DNA of 64,000 nt from Arthrobacter sp. H16F315 (GCF_024124825.1 NZ_JAMXSS010000002.1:1178001-1242000); one strand, 5' to 3'. Positions 45,126 through 53,978 are shown, counted from the first letter of the stretch. Notes: generated by a model not told the origin, from the letters alone. Program-made: numbers and translations.

Positions 45126-46338
45126 GGTCCCGTGCCAGCACGGACTCGAAGGGCGCGGTGGTGCGGCTCGCCGTTCAGTTCGCTGCGCTTATCGTGGTTC
45201 TGCTCGCGCTTATGGGTGGACTTATGCTCTCCGTCGTGGCCGCCGGCGCCGATGAAGCAGACAACCGGAAACTGGTGGGGGCCACCCTGATTGACTCAAC
45301 CCGGGATGCCCCGCTGGACGTCTTCCTGGCCATCTCCAGCAACGGCCAGCTGAGCGTTTCACGCAACATGCCGGCAGGACTGCCGGACGTCGCTGCCATC
45401 TCCCGCGTGAGTGTGGCCGGCGGGAGCGAACGGGGAAAGTCCAGGTAGCGGGCCGGACCTATGTCGTTTTAACCGCCTTCCACGACGGCAGGGTGGTCCA
45501 GGCCGCCGTCGACCAGCGAGAACGGCAGGAGGAGTCGGACCGGCTGATCCTCGCACTGGTGGTTGCCGGAGCGGCCGCCGCGTTCCTCGCCGCAGCCGCT
45601 TCCGTATGGATGGCAAGGCGTGCCATGCTTCCGCTGGTGGAGAGCGTGGCACTGCAGCGCCGGTTCATCGCCGACGCCAGCCACGAACTGCGGACTCCGT
45701 TGACGTTGCTTAGCACCAGGGCGCAGCTGCTGCGCCGGCGGCTGACGGGCTCCGGTGCGGCTCCGGCACCGCAGGAGATCGCGAGAGGCGTCGAAGGCAT
45801 CGTCAATGACTCAAAGCTGCTAACAGGGATCCTGGATGACTTGCTGATGGCGGCCGACCCCCGGGGAGCGGCAGACTACACACCGGTCAACCTTTGTGCC
45901 GTCGGGGGCGGCGCCGCAGCCCTTGCCGGCGGGCAGGCAGAGTCACAGTCCCTCCGGCTGGAAACAGAGTTCCCGCCGGAGCCCGTAGTCGTCCGCGGGT
46001 CCGCGGTGTCACTGGGCCGGGTCTTCACCGCGCTCATTTCCAATGCACTGGACCACGCTAGGACCGCAGTCCGCATCAGCGTCAGCACCCGCGGCAGGGA
46101 CGCCGTGCTTCGGGTCACCGACGACGGAGCCGGCTTTGCCGCCGGGACAGAGGCACGCGCCTTTGAACGGTTCGCCTCCGCCCGCCCCGAGGCTCCCGCC
46201 ACCGGGACGCCGCGCCATTACGGGCTTGGGCTGGCGCTTGTGGCCGAGATTGTCTCGCTGCACCACGGAACCGTGCGCGTAGAGCCGAATCCGCCGGAGG
46301 GCGGGGCCTCTATTGTGGTCACCCTGCCGCTTGCCTGA
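45122..46338 (+). pseudogene. Sensor histidine kinase, broken by a one-base frameshift
   Basis: Two frames make one ~405-residue kinase. The first frame, with the N-terminal membrane segment, stops at 45448. The second, from the extracytoplasmic part through the kinase core, ends at 46338. The G-run at 45432-45435 is one base short; adding it gives SERGKVQVAGRTYVVLTAFH and joins the frames. The phosphorylated His lies in ADASHELRTPLTLLSTRAQL. The ATPase includes VFTALISNALDHA, VTDDGAGF and HYGLGLALVAEIVSLHHGTV. Pairs with the overlapping response regulator. Confidence 0.86.
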
Positions 46339-46468
46339 GCGCTTCGCCGGCCGCTGACAAGCCGTGAAGACTCGAATCCGGGGGACAGCATTGTCTAAGA
46401 AAACACAAAGAATCCGGGAGGACTATTGAGGTAGCGGCATTCTCACCGCGGAATTCTAGGAGCAGGCC

Positions 46469-46765
46469 ATGGACACTCGAAGCAGCGGCAAACGACTGGC
46501 CGCCGGCATCACCGTCACCGTCGCGGCGGGCAGCCTTGTGACCGCAGGGATCGCATCGGCTGTCGTCTACGCCGCCACCCCGAGCACGAAGACGGCAGCC
46601 ACCACCAGCACCGGGTCCACCGGTTCGTCTTCCACCGGTTCGTCGTCCACCGGGAGCGGCAGTTCGAATAGCAGTAGTGGGCGCCAGGTCAAAAGCTACT
46701 CCGGAATAACTCCCGTCCAGCCGGGCAGCGGCGGAGCCGTCCACGGCAAATCGTCGGGATCCTGA
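46469..46765 (+). CDS. Small Ser/Thr/Gly-rich exported or membrane-anchored protein
   Basis: This 98-residue protein has an N-terminal hydrophobic segment (residues ~9-36, ITVTVAAGSLVTAGIASAVV) and then a low-complexity tail of Ser, Thr and Gly with repeated TGSSSTGSS units. It lacks a recognisable FMN-binding domain. CTAGGAGCAGGCC precedes the ATG. The ApbE gene starts two bases after its stop, so the two are co-transcribed and probably act together. A role as the flavin-carrying partner is a hypothesis; the Thr/Ser-rich tail could also be only a linker or a glycosylated spacer. Confidence 0.7.
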   Translation: MDTRSSGKRLAAGITVTVAAGSLVTAGIASAVVYAATPSTKTAATTSTGSTGSSSTGSSSTGSGSSNSSSGRQVKSYSGITPVQPGSGGAVHGKSSGS

Positions 46766-46766
46766 A

Positions 46767-47723
46767 ATGACTGCCAGCGCATCATGGACCGTCTGGGGCC
46801 TGGAAGCCGGCGTCACGGTAACCGAACCGGGCGCGCTCACCGCGGCCGCTGGCATTGTCCGGCGGACCCTCGCCGATATTGACGTTGCTTGCAGCCGGTT
46901 CAGGCACGATTCGGAACTGGCCAGGCTGGGTCCGCAACTTGCCGCGGGCGCCCAGGTCAGCCCGCTGCTGGCGCTGCTCGTCGAACGCGCCCTCGACGTC
47001 GCCCTCTGGACCGAGGGCGACGTTGATCCCACCTTGGGCAGGGACTTGGAAGCCCTGGGCTACGACCGGGACATCGTGAGCGTCAGGCTGTTCCCCCGTG
47101 GCGGGCGCGGGAAGGCTTCGGGCCCTGCGGGGCATCCCGTTGCCAGGGCGCGCGCAGGATGGACCCGCATTAGCATCAACGGGCGGACTCTGAAAGTCCC
47201 TGCCGACATCCGCCTGGACCTTGGCGCCACCGCCAAAGCCATCGCCGCGGATCGGGCGGCCGATCAGGTCTACTCCGAGTTGGGCTGCGGTGTGTTGGCC
47301 TGCCTTGGTGGGGACCTGGCCACGGCCGGTCCCGCACCTGACGGCGGGTGGCAGGTGCTCGTCCAGGATCTCAATGACGATCCGGCCCAGCAGTTGAGCC
47401 TCGGTGCGGGATCCGCGATGGCCACCTCCAGCACCCAGAAACGACGGTGGCAGCACGCGGGTGCGCAGGTCCACCACATCCTGGATCCGCGCTTCGGTCT
47501 CCCCGCCGAAACTGTGTGGCGCTCCGTCACAGTCGCGGCCCCGACGTGCCTGGAGGCCAACGCGTTCAGTACCGCCGGCGTCGTCCGGGGTTTTCGTGCC
47601 GTGGACTGGTTCCGGGACCGGGGCATTGCCGGCCGTTTTGTTGACCAGCAAGGACGGATCATCACCACCGGTGGGTGGCCCAGCGAGCAGCCGACGGCGT
47701 TGGGAGGCCACCACCATGGATGA
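46767..47723 (+). CDS. ApbE-like FAD:protein FMN transferase
   Basis: This 318-residue protein contains the ApbE-family hallmarks: DVACSRFRHDSELARL near residue 35, LDLGATAKAIAADRAAD, ACLGGDLATAG, ATSSTQKRRWQHAG, HHILDPRFGLPA and a late TCLEANAFST. The enzyme takes FMN from FAD and attaches it to a Thr/Ser of extracytoplasmic electron carriers. It has no obvious signal peptide. It lies between the small Ser/Thr-rich protein and a haem membrane protein, whose start overlaps its stop by 8 bp. Confidence 0.9.
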   Translation: MTASASWTVWGLEAGVTVTEPGALTAAAGIVRRTLADIDVACSRFRHDSELARLGPQLAAGAQVSPLLALLVERALDVALWTEGDVDPTLGRDLEALGYDRDIVSVRLFPRGGRGKASGPAGHPVARARAGWTRISINGRTLKVPADIRLDLGATAKAIAADRAADQVYSELGCGVLACLGGDLATAGPAPDGGWQVLVQDLNDDPAQQLSLGAGSAMATSSTQKRRWQHAGAQVHHILDPRFGLPAETVWRSVTVAAPTCLEANAFSTAGVVRGFRAVDWFRDRGIAGRFVDQQGRIITTGGWPSEQPTALGGHHHG

Positions 47724-48273
47724 GGCTATGTGGGCTTTTGGGCGGGTGAGCGGCTTTATCTCCCTGGCTTTGTTCACAGCAACGGTATTGCTGGGCATCC
47801 TGACCCGTTCGGGCAGGCCGCTGCTGATCCTGCCGCGGTTCTCCGTCACCCTCCTGCACCGAAACTTCGCCGTCCTCGCCTCGGTATTCCTTGGCCTGCA
47901 CGTGGGGTCGCTGCTGCTGGATTCCTTCGCCAAGCTCAACGTGGTCGATGTGGTTGTCCCGTTCCTCAGTAGCTATCGGCCGTTTTGGCAGGGGCTGGGA
48001 ACGGTTGCCCTGGACCTCGTGCTTGCCATTGTCATTACGGGGCTGCTCCGCCATCGCATCGGGCAGCGAACCTTCAAGGCCGTCCATTTGCTTAGCTACG
48101 CCGTGTGGCCCATCGCGCTGGCCCACGCCATCGGCAATGGCACTGACGGGACCGGCGCGTGGTTCCTGATTCTGGCCACAGCGTCGGTGGCGGCCGTTGG
48201 CGGCGCCGTAATCTGGCGGCTTTCCGCCGTCTTCCTCGAAACGTCAAAAGCCCGTCAAGGAGGCCTGCCATGA
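47716..48273 (+). CDS. Ferric-reductase-like transmembrane protein (haem b)
   Basis: This 185-residue protein has about five membrane helices. Four His are placed as two haem ligand pairs: LLHRNF and GLHVGS on one side, AVHLLSY and LAHAIG on the other. That is the ferric-reductase-like transmembrane domain without the FAD/NAD module of full NOX/FRE proteins. ATG 47716 overlaps the ApbE stop by 8 bp, and the NuoF-like gene overlaps it by 4 bp. It would move electrons across the membrane. Confidence 0.85.
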   Translation: MDEAMWAFGRVSGFISLALFTATVLLGILTRSGRPLLILPRFSVTLLHRNFAVLASVFLGLHVGSLLLDSFAKLNVVDVVVPFLSSYRPFWQGLGTVALDLVLAIVITGLLRHRIGQRTFKAVHLLSYAVWPIALAHAIGNGTDGTGAWFLILATASVAAVGGAVIWRLSAVFLETSKARQGGLP

Positions 48274-49523
48274 CCCCGCCCGACACTTCGCTTGCCGAAG
48301 CTCTCCGGCCCCAGGCGCCGGTGGGGACCTACCGGCTCTTCGCCGCCGGGGCGCACGCTGGACTGCAGGACCATCTCAAGGCCTTTGGGCCACTGGATAT
48401 TGAAGGGATCGGACCGGACTTTATCCGTGTGCTGGAAGCCTCCGGGCTGACCGGGCGGGGCGGTGCTTCGTTCGCCTCCTGGCGCAAGATGGCGGTGACT
48501 GCGGAATCCCGCTCGGCCGGAATCCTGCCTGCGCGTCCGGTGGTGATTGCCAACGGAGCCGAGGGCGAACCCCTCAGTTTCAAGGACCGGACGCTGCTGG
48601 CCAATGCCCCGCACCTGGTGATTGACGGCTTGCTGGTGGCCAACCGCGCAGTGGCAGGCTCGCAGATGTACCTCTATGCGGCGTCAGCGAGCCTCGATGA
48701 GGCGGCACCTGCGATTGCCGAGCGGCCGGCAGCACGCCGGATCCGGTTGGTTCAGGCACCGGAGGCTTTCATCGCCGGGGAAGCCAGCGCCGCGGTCAAT
48801 GCCATTGCCACCGGTGCCGCCCGTCCGCTGGACAAGCGGCGCCGGTTGGCCGAATCCGGGCTCAAAGGCCGCCCCACCCTGGTTCTGAATGTCGAGACGC
48901 TGGCCCACATCGGTCTCATCGCGCGCTATGGTGCCGATTGGTTCCGCAGCGTAGGGTCACCGGCGGACCCCGGCACCCGCCTCGTCACGGTCTCCGGACC
49001 GGGGCCGGCACAAGTGCAGGAGGTTGCCGGAAACGCTGCCCTCGGCGCGATTCTTCGCGACGCCGGAATTGACGCCCGTTCCCTCTCCGCCGTGTTGGTC
49101 GGCGGATATCACGGCCGTTGGGTCAGGCCGCTGGACTACCGGATATCGCCCGCCGGCCCGGACGGGCAGACGGTGCGCCCCGGGGCCGGAGTGATCCATG
49201 CGCTGCCCGCGGACCAGTGCGGGCTGGCGGCCACGGCACGGATCCTTAGCTATTTGGCGGGGGAATCCGCCCAACAATGCGGACCGTGTATGTTTGGCCT
49301 TCCCGCCATGGCCGGCGTCCTGAACCGGATTGCCTCCGGTGAACCCAACCCGCGGCTGACCGGGGAGCTGAACCGGCTCGGCAAACTCGTCTCCGGCCGA
49401 GGCGCCTGCCATCATCCCGACGGCACCGTCCAACTGGTCAGCAGCGCATTGGACATCTTTGCCGACGATGTCAAGGCCCATCTCACCGGCCGTTGCCTGC
49501 GGCAGGGCGGACGTGCGGCATGA
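48270..49523 (+). CDS. NuoF-like NADH-binding / SLBB / iron-sulfur protein
   Basis: This 417-residue protein resembles the NADH-binding subunit F of complex I. GRGGASF (about residues 62-68) and NGAEGEPLSFKDR (about 95-107) match the NADH/FMN sites. An SLBB-type domain follows (VTVSGPGPAQVQEVAGNAAL). The C-terminal cluster region reads ESAQQCGPC and GACHHPDG, with Cys 337, 340 and 380. The first Cys of the usual ESCxxCxPC motif is Ala, so the [4Fe-4S] cluster is incomplete or has another ligand. AAGGAGG precedes ATG 48270. It would feed electrons from NAD(P)H into the ferredoxin and the haem protein. Confidence 0.85.
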   Translation: MTPPDTSLAEALRPQAPVGTYRLFAAGAHAGLQDHLKAFGPLDIEGIGPDFIRVLEASGLTGRGGASFASWRKMAVTAESRSAGILPARPVVIANGAEGEPLSFKDRTLLANAPHLVIDGLLVANRAVAGSQMYLYAASASLDEAAPAIAERPAARRIRLVQAPEAFIAGEASAAVNAIATGAARPLDKRRRLAESGLKGRPTLVLNVETLAHIGLIARYGADWFRSVGSPADPGTRLVTVSGPGPAQVQEVAGNAALGAILRDAGIDARSLSAVLVGGYHGRWVRPLDYRISPAGPDGQTVRPGAGVIHALPADQCGLAATARILSYLAGESAQQCGPCMFGLPAMAGVLNRIASGEPNPRLTGELNRLGKLVSGRGACHHPDGTVQLVSSALDIFADDVKAHLTGRCLRQGGRAA

Positions 49524-49762
49524 GCGACTCGCTGCATATCGATTGGACCAAATGCGACGGCCGCGGGCTGTGCACCGAGCTGCTGCCGGCGTTGCTGGCC
49601 CGCGACGAGTGGGGCTACCCGGTGTCGCGGCGGAGCCGGTCCGGCAACCGCACCGACGTCCCCGTCAGCGCGGGAAGCCTGGAAGCGGCGCGGGACGCCG
49701 TCCAGCTGTGTCCCAAGCTGGCCTTGTCGCTCGTGCACGAGCCAAACAACAAGCGGGCTTAG
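49520..49762 (+). CDS. Ferredoxin with three-Cys cluster motif
   Basis: This 80-residue ferredoxin starts at ATG 49520, overlapping the NuoF-like stop by 4 bp. Cys12 and Cys18 (KCDGRGLC, C-x5-C) and Cys64 (LCPKLAL) are the only Cys. The usual central ligand position is Arg15. This fits the small actinobacterial ferredoxins with a [3Fe-4S] or atypically ligated cluster. It ends the operon and probably links the NuoF-like protein to the membrane haem protein. Confidence 0.87.
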   Translation: MSDSLHIDWTKCDGRGLCTELLPALLARDEWGYPVSRRSRSGNRTDVPVSAGSLEAARDAVQLCPKLALSLVHEPNNKRA

Positions 49763-49791
49763 ACCCTGAACCGCCGTGTACGTCCGCCTGC

Positions 49792-50457
49792 CTAGCGGGC
49801 TGCCAGCCGGGTGGCGCGCAGTACGGCGTCGGTCAGCGCGGCTGCCTCGCCGTCAGGCCCGGTGGCACTGCGATGGCGGGTGTCGACGACGTCGAGCTGC
49901 CATTCCGGCGCCGCAATCCCCAGCTCGCGGGCCAGGTCTTCGGCGGTGTAGAACCGTTCCGGTGAGTGGTCGTGGTGTTGGCTCCACGGCGGCAACCCGT
50001 CCGGGTGGTGGCCAACAATAAGCAGCGTCCCTCCGGTACGCACTGCTGCGGCCGCCAGCTGCAGCGCCTGCTGCCAGGGCATCACGGTGGAATGCAGGAA
50101 CTGGGCCGTCACCAGATCAAAGAGCTCGGTGGGCACCCAGGTGCTGAGGTCCTGCCGGAGCCAGGTGATGCTCCCGCTTTGGCCGCGTTCCCGCGCATGG
50201 GCACCGGCCCGTTCCAAGGCGACAGCGGAGACGTCGACGCCGGTCACTTCCCAGCCGCGGCTGGCGAGCCAGATGGCGTCCGCGCCCTCGCCGCAGCCCA
50301 GGTCCAGGGCCGTTCCGGGCGGAAGGGCAGCGGCTTCGGCGATGAGTTGCGGGTTCGGCTGCCCGCTCCAGATCCTGTCCCTGCTGCGGTACCGCTCGTC
50401 CCACATCTGGGCGGCGCCGCTGTTGTCGGTGTGCTCGGGATGATTGTGCTCTGCCAT
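49792..50457 (-). CDS. Class I SAM-dependent methyltransferase
   Basis: This 221-residue protein has the SAM-binding motif ALDLGCGEGADAIWLASRGW (about residues 50-69), GVDVSAVALERA and a post-motif LVTAQFLHS. GAGGACAGCA precedes ATG 50457; the open frame continues upstream without a good start signal. It resembles the thiopurine/tellurite-resistance type methyltransferase group, but the substrate is not evident. It converges on the ferredoxin gene. Confidence 0.85.
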   Translation of the reverse strand: MAEHNHPEHTDNSGAAQMWDERYRSRDRIWSGQPNPQLIAEAAALPPGTALDLGCGEGADAIWLASRGWEVTGVDVSAVALERAGAHARERGQSGSITWLRQDLSTWVPTELFDLVTAQFLHSTVMPWQQALQLAAAAVRTGGTLLIVGHHPDGLPPWSQHHDHSPERFYTAEDLARELGIAAPEWQLDVVDTRHRSATGPDGEAAALTDAVLRATRLAAR

Positions 50458-50640
50458 TGCTGTCCTCGCCGCTTGTGGGTTCCTTCCCACATCATGGCAG
50501 GGGAAGGCAGCCGGGGACACCGGAAAAGCGGAGCTGCCGAAATATTGACACACAGAAATCACGGCCCGGAAACGCGCGCGAAACGTCGACGGGGGACTCT
50601 GGAGCCGGACCTAGGAACAAGATCCGGGAGGGAACGGGCA

Positions 50641-50934
50641 ATGACTGCAGGGGGTACGCGGCAGGTTTATTCGTGCGCGGAGCTGTCGGTGGGGGACCGG
50701 ATTGAGGCCTGGCACAACGGGAAACTCTTCCATCGGGGTGAGGTAATCCGGACGGTGGCGGCCATGGACTTGTTCTGGATCCTGGACGAGCGGACCGGAG
50801 CGCGGAAGCTGATCGACACCGAGGCGCTGCTGGTCCTGCGGGCGGAGGCAGCGAACATTCCGGCCGCAGCGCAGCTGCCGGCCCGGCCGCCGTCGCACAT
50901 CCCGCTGTTCCTGGCCCCGGGGGTGCTCAGCTAA
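50641..50934 (+). CDS. Hypothetical small protein
   Basis: This 97-residue protein starts at ATG 50641 with GGGAGGGA upstream. It contains GDRIEAWHNGKLFHRGEVIRT and LFWILDERTGARKLIDTE, which looks like a small beta-rich domain, and ends with a Pro/Ala-rich tail. No family was recognised. It is divergent from the methyltransferase gene. Coding use and the strong ribosome site support it as a real gene. Confidence 0.6.
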   Translation: MTAGGTRQVYSCAELSVGDRIEAWHNGKLFHRGEVIRTVAAMDLFWILDERTGARKLIDTEALLVLRAEAANIPAAAQLPARPPSHIPLFLAPGVLS

Positions 50935-50959
50935 GGCAGGAAACGGCTCTGGCCTTGCC

Positions 50960-51254
50960 GGATGATAGACTAGGTGAACTTGATGTGCAGTGATGCCCAC
51001 TTTGGTCTTGAATGATCGGTCCGGTTCATCAACCGGTTCCCCTGCCGGATTCCTTTCGGTTTTCGTTCAGGGAGTGGGTTTTTTCATGTGAGAGGCACAT
51101 CCTGCGTCGATGAACGCGTTCTATTTGGTCCCGGCCGCCGGCTTACCCAGCAGCTGGCCGGTTGATCACCTGACTTTTCTTCGGCGAACCCCTGAGCCAA
51201 CCGGCGCCGGGGGCCGATATCCGCACGGATACCGCCTGAAAGACTTTGAAACCT
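50960..51254 (+). promoter_or_regulatory. Promoter and structured 5' leader of the DEAD-box helicase gene
   Basis: A -10-like TAGACT lies near 50966, followed by about 280 bases before ATG 51255 with no coding frame that could be supported. The leader holds a hairpin CCGGTT-CATC-AACCGG (51021-51036). A second stem, CCCTG (51040-51044) with CAGGG (51068-51072), is followed by GTGGG and six T (51079-51084), which looks like an attenuator. Cold-shock helicase genes often have such long regulatory leaders; regulation here is inference. Confidence 0.45.
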
Positions 51255-53162
51255 ATGACTACATTTGCTGCCCTCGGCACGCCCAAAGCGCTGGCCGACA
51301 CCCTGACCGCCCAGGGGATCGTGGAACCGTTCCCCATCCAGGTCAAGACGCTGCCGGACACCCTGGCCGGACGCGACGTCCTGGGCCGCGGCCGAACCGG
51401 CTCCGGAAAAACCATTGCCTTTGCCATCCCGCTTGTAGCACGACTCGCTGAGCGGGAAGCGAAGCATTTCCGCAAGCCCGGCCGCCCGATGGGCCTGGTC
51501 CTGGCCCCGACCCGCGAACTGGCCACCCAGCTGAATGCCACGATCGAGCCGATGGCCAAGGCCATGGGCCTGAACACCACAGTGATCTACGGCGGTATCT
51601 CCCAGGCCCGTCAGGAAAAGGCACTGCGCGCCGGCGTCGACATCGTCATCGCCTGCCCGGGCCGCCTGGAGGACCTGATCCGCCAACGCATCCTGACCCT
51701 CGAGGGCGTCGAGATCACCGTCCTCGATGAGGCCGACCACATGGCCGACCTCGGCTTCCTCCCGGTGGTCAAGAAGCTGATGGACATGACCCCCAGCCAG
51801 GGCCAGCGCATGCTGTTCTCCGCCACCCTGGACAACGGCGTGGACAAGATCGTCCAGCGGTACCTGTCCAACCCGCTGACCCACGCCGTGGATGAGTCAC
51901 AGGCCGCGGTCACCACCATGGAGCACCACGTGCTGGTGGTCAACGACCAGACCGTCAAGAAGCAGCTGATTGTTGAGCTCGCCTCGGGCTCCGGCCGCCG
52001 GGTGCTCTTCCTACGCACCAAGCACCACGCCCGCAAGCTTGCCAAGACCCTGACCGACGCCGGCATCCCCGCCGTCGACCTGCACGGCAACCTCTCGCAG
52101 AATGCCCGTGACCGCAACCTGGCCGAGTTCTCCTCCGGCGAGGTCCGCGTCCTGGTCGCCACCGATGTCGCAGCCCGCGGCGTCCACGTCGACGACGTCG
52201 AACTGGTCATCCACGTGGATCCGCCCACGGAGCACAAGGCTTACCTGCACCGCTCGGGCCGCACAGCCCGCGCCGGTTCCGACGGCACAGTGGTCACGCT
52301 GACCCTGCCGGAGCAGCAGTCCGACGTCAAGAAGCTGATGAAGGCTGCCGGCGTCGACGTCAACTTCGAGCGCGTCACAGCCAACTCCCCGTTGGTTGCC
52401 GAGCTGGTGGGCGAAATGGCCGACAAGATTGATCCGCGAACCCGCGCCGCGCTGCTGGCTGCCAAGTCCAACCAGGGCGGCGGCAGTTCCACCGGTGCCA
52501 ACGCCGAGCGTAAGCGCGCCCGCCGCACCACCCAGGCGGCGCCCACCGCAGGTGGCCGTGGTGGCCGCGGCGGCCGCGGACGCGTTGGAACTGAAGCTCC
52601 CCGCACCGATCTTCCCCGGGCCGAGCGCCGCGCCGTGGCCTACGAAGGCCAGGCTGCTGCGCGTAACGCCGCAGATCGTGTGATCGAGCGGAACGAGGAC
52701 CGGATGGATGCCGAGCGTGCAGAACGCCGCAGCGCCCGGGCCCGCTCCACCTCATACGGCGCGCACCGTAACGATGTTCCCGCTGCAGGTGGCCGCGCTG
52801 CGGCCGGCCGCGGTTCGGACGGACGCGCCGCCGAAGGACGCAGCGACGCCCGGGGCGCTTCGGCTCCCCGCAGTGGCGCACCCCGCAGCGGCGCACCCCG
52901 CACGGGTACTGCCGCTGGCGGCCAGCGCGGCGGGCGTCCGGCTACGGGCCAGCGGGCAGCCGCCGGCGCCAAGGCCGCTGGAAGCAAGACCGGCAGCAAG
53001 ACCGGAGCGAACTCGGCTGTTTGGTCTTCGAACACCGGTGGCACCTCGGGCGGATCCTACACGGGCGGCGGCAACGGCCGGTCCAGCGAAGGCCGTCCGG
53101 CACGCAGTGGCGGACCCCGCCGGGCGTCCGCTCCGGCGTCGAACGAACGCCGCAGCCGCTAA
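51255..53162 (+). CDS. DEAD-box RNA helicase with basic C-terminal tail
   Basis: This 635-residue helicase has the Q-motif region EPFPIQVKTLPDTLAGRDVL, Walker A GRTGSGKT (about residue 46-53), PTRELA, DEAD (about residue 158) and SAT. ATDVAARGVHVDDVELVIH and HRSGRTARAG follow. The last ~200 residues are rich in Arg, Gly, Ala and Ser with RSGAPRSGAPRTG repeats, an unstructured RNA-binding tail typical of actinobacterial RhlE/CsdA-like proteins. ATG 51255 has only a weak ribosome site. It probably unwinds rRNA or mRNA structure at low temperature. Confidence 0.92.
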   Translation: MTTFAALGTPKALADTLTAQGIVEPFPIQVKTLPDTLAGRDVLGRGRTGSGKTIAFAIPLVARLAEREAKHFRKPGRPMGLVLAPTRELATQLNATIEPMAKAMGLNTTVIYGGISQARQEKALRAGVDIVIACPGRLEDLIRQRILTLEGVEITVLDEADHMADLGFLPVVKKLMDMTPSQGQRMLFSATLDNGVDKIVQRYLSNPLTHAVDESQAAVTTMEHHVLVVNDQTVKKQLIVELASGSGRRVLFLRTKHHARKLAKTLTDAGIPAVDLHGNLSQNARDRNLAEFSSGEVRVLVATDVAARGVHVDDVELVIHVDPPTEHKAYLHRSGRTARAGSDGTVVTLTLPEQQSDVKKLMKAAGVDVNFERVTANSPLVAELVGEMADKIDPRTRAALLAAKSNQGGGSSTGANAERKRARRTTQAAPTAGGRGGRGGRGRVGTEAPRTDLPRAERRAVAYEGQAAARNAADRVIERNEDRMDAERAERRSARARSTSYGAHRNDVPAAGGRAAAGRGSDGRAAEGRSDARGASAPRSGAPRSGAPRTGTAAGGQRGGRPATGQRAAAGAKAAGSKTGSKTGANSAVWSSNTGGTSGGSYTGGGNGRSSEGRPARSGGPRRASAPASNERRSR

Positions 53163-53173
53163 GCTCCAGCCGC

Positions 53174-53300
53174 TCCCTGACCACCATCGAGTGCTCCCCA
53201 GCCACTCCCTCACCTCGCAAGCTCGGTCAGGGAACCCGGCGGTCGAGTGCTCCGTAACTGCCGTTGAGAAGGTTCAAAAGGGCAGTTACGGAGCACTCGA
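53174..53300. terminator. Two hairpins with repeated TCGAGTGCTCC between convergent genes
   Basis: TCCCTGACC (53174-53182) pairs with GGTCAGGGA (53225-53233). Next, TCGAGTGCTCCGTAACTGCC (53243-53262) pairs perfectly over 20 bp with 53281-53300. The 11-mer TCGAGTGCTCC also occurs in direct orientation at 53187-53197, inside the first loop. The region lies between the helicase and the metallo-hydrolase genes, which converge, so termination on both strands is likely. No long T-run follows. Confidence 0.65.
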
Positions 53301-53307
53301 TGAAGTC

Positions 53308-53958
53308 TTACCAGCCGCGGGCGCGCCACTCCTTTAGGTGCGGGCGTTCCGCACCCAGGGTGGTGGGTTTCCCGTGGCCGGGGTGCACGACGGTCTCATC
53401 CGGATACACGTCGAACAGGCGTGCGCTGACGTCGTCGATCAGCTGGGCGAACCGGACGGGATCCTTCTGGGTGTTGCCTACCCCGCCGGGGAACAGCGAA
53501 TCTCCGGAGAAGATGTGCGCCGGACCGTCCGGATCCTGGTAGACCAGCGCGATCGAACCGGGGGTGTGCCCGCGCAGGTGCACCGCTGTCACATCAAAGC
53601 CGTCGAAGTTCCCGATGTTCCCGTGATCGAGCAGCACATCAACCGGAACGGGGAGCGCGGCGGCGTCATCCGTCCCGGCAGCCGTCTTGGCGCCGGTGGC
53701 CGCTACCAGGCCCGGGAGCGCGCGGACGTGGTCCCAGTGCTGGTGGGTGGTGGCAATCAGCGCCAGCTTCGGCGTGGCGGAGGTATCCGCGGCGGCGTCG
53801 GTGAGTAGGCCCTGGATGGCAGCCAGATCATCGGCTGCATCGATCAGGAGCTGCGCGCCGGACTCCTTGCTGGTGAGCAGATATACGTTGTTGTCCATCT
53901 CGCTGACCGAAATCCGGCGGATGGTGATGTCCCGTAACGAGTGAATAAGCGTGTCCAT
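53308..53958 (-). CDS. Metallo-beta-lactamase-fold hydrolase
   Basis: This 216-residue metal hydrolase has the HxHxDH motif as THQHWDHVRAL, then HLRGHTPGSIALVY and FSGDSLFPGGVGNT, followed by EDETVVHPGHG-like VVHPGHGKPT near the C-terminus. These fit the glyoxalase II-like group. The length is typical. The physiological substrate is not evident. It converges on the helicase gene. Confidence 0.87.
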   Translation of the reverse strand: MDTLIHSLRDITIRRISVSEMDNNVYLLTSKESGAQLLIDAADDLAAIQGLLTDAAADTSATPKLALIATTHQHWDHVRALPGLVAATGAKTAAGTDDAAALPVPVDVLLDHGNIGNFDGFDVTAVHLRGHTPGSIALVYQDPDGPAHIFSGDSLFPGGVGNTQKDPVRFAQLIDDVSARLFDVYPDETVVHPGHGKPTTLGAERPHLKEWRARGW

Positions 53959-53978
53959 GGGGTTAGTCTACGGATCGG

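Noticed and set aside
46360..46400. A GACTCGAATCC stretch considered as part of a tRNA T-arm.
   Set aside because: No acceptor, D or anticodon stems can be formed around it.
51084..51884. Minus-strand open frame opposite the helicase leader and 5' end.
   Set aside because: It lies antisense to the conserved helicase domain and shows no motif; the leader has hairpins instead.
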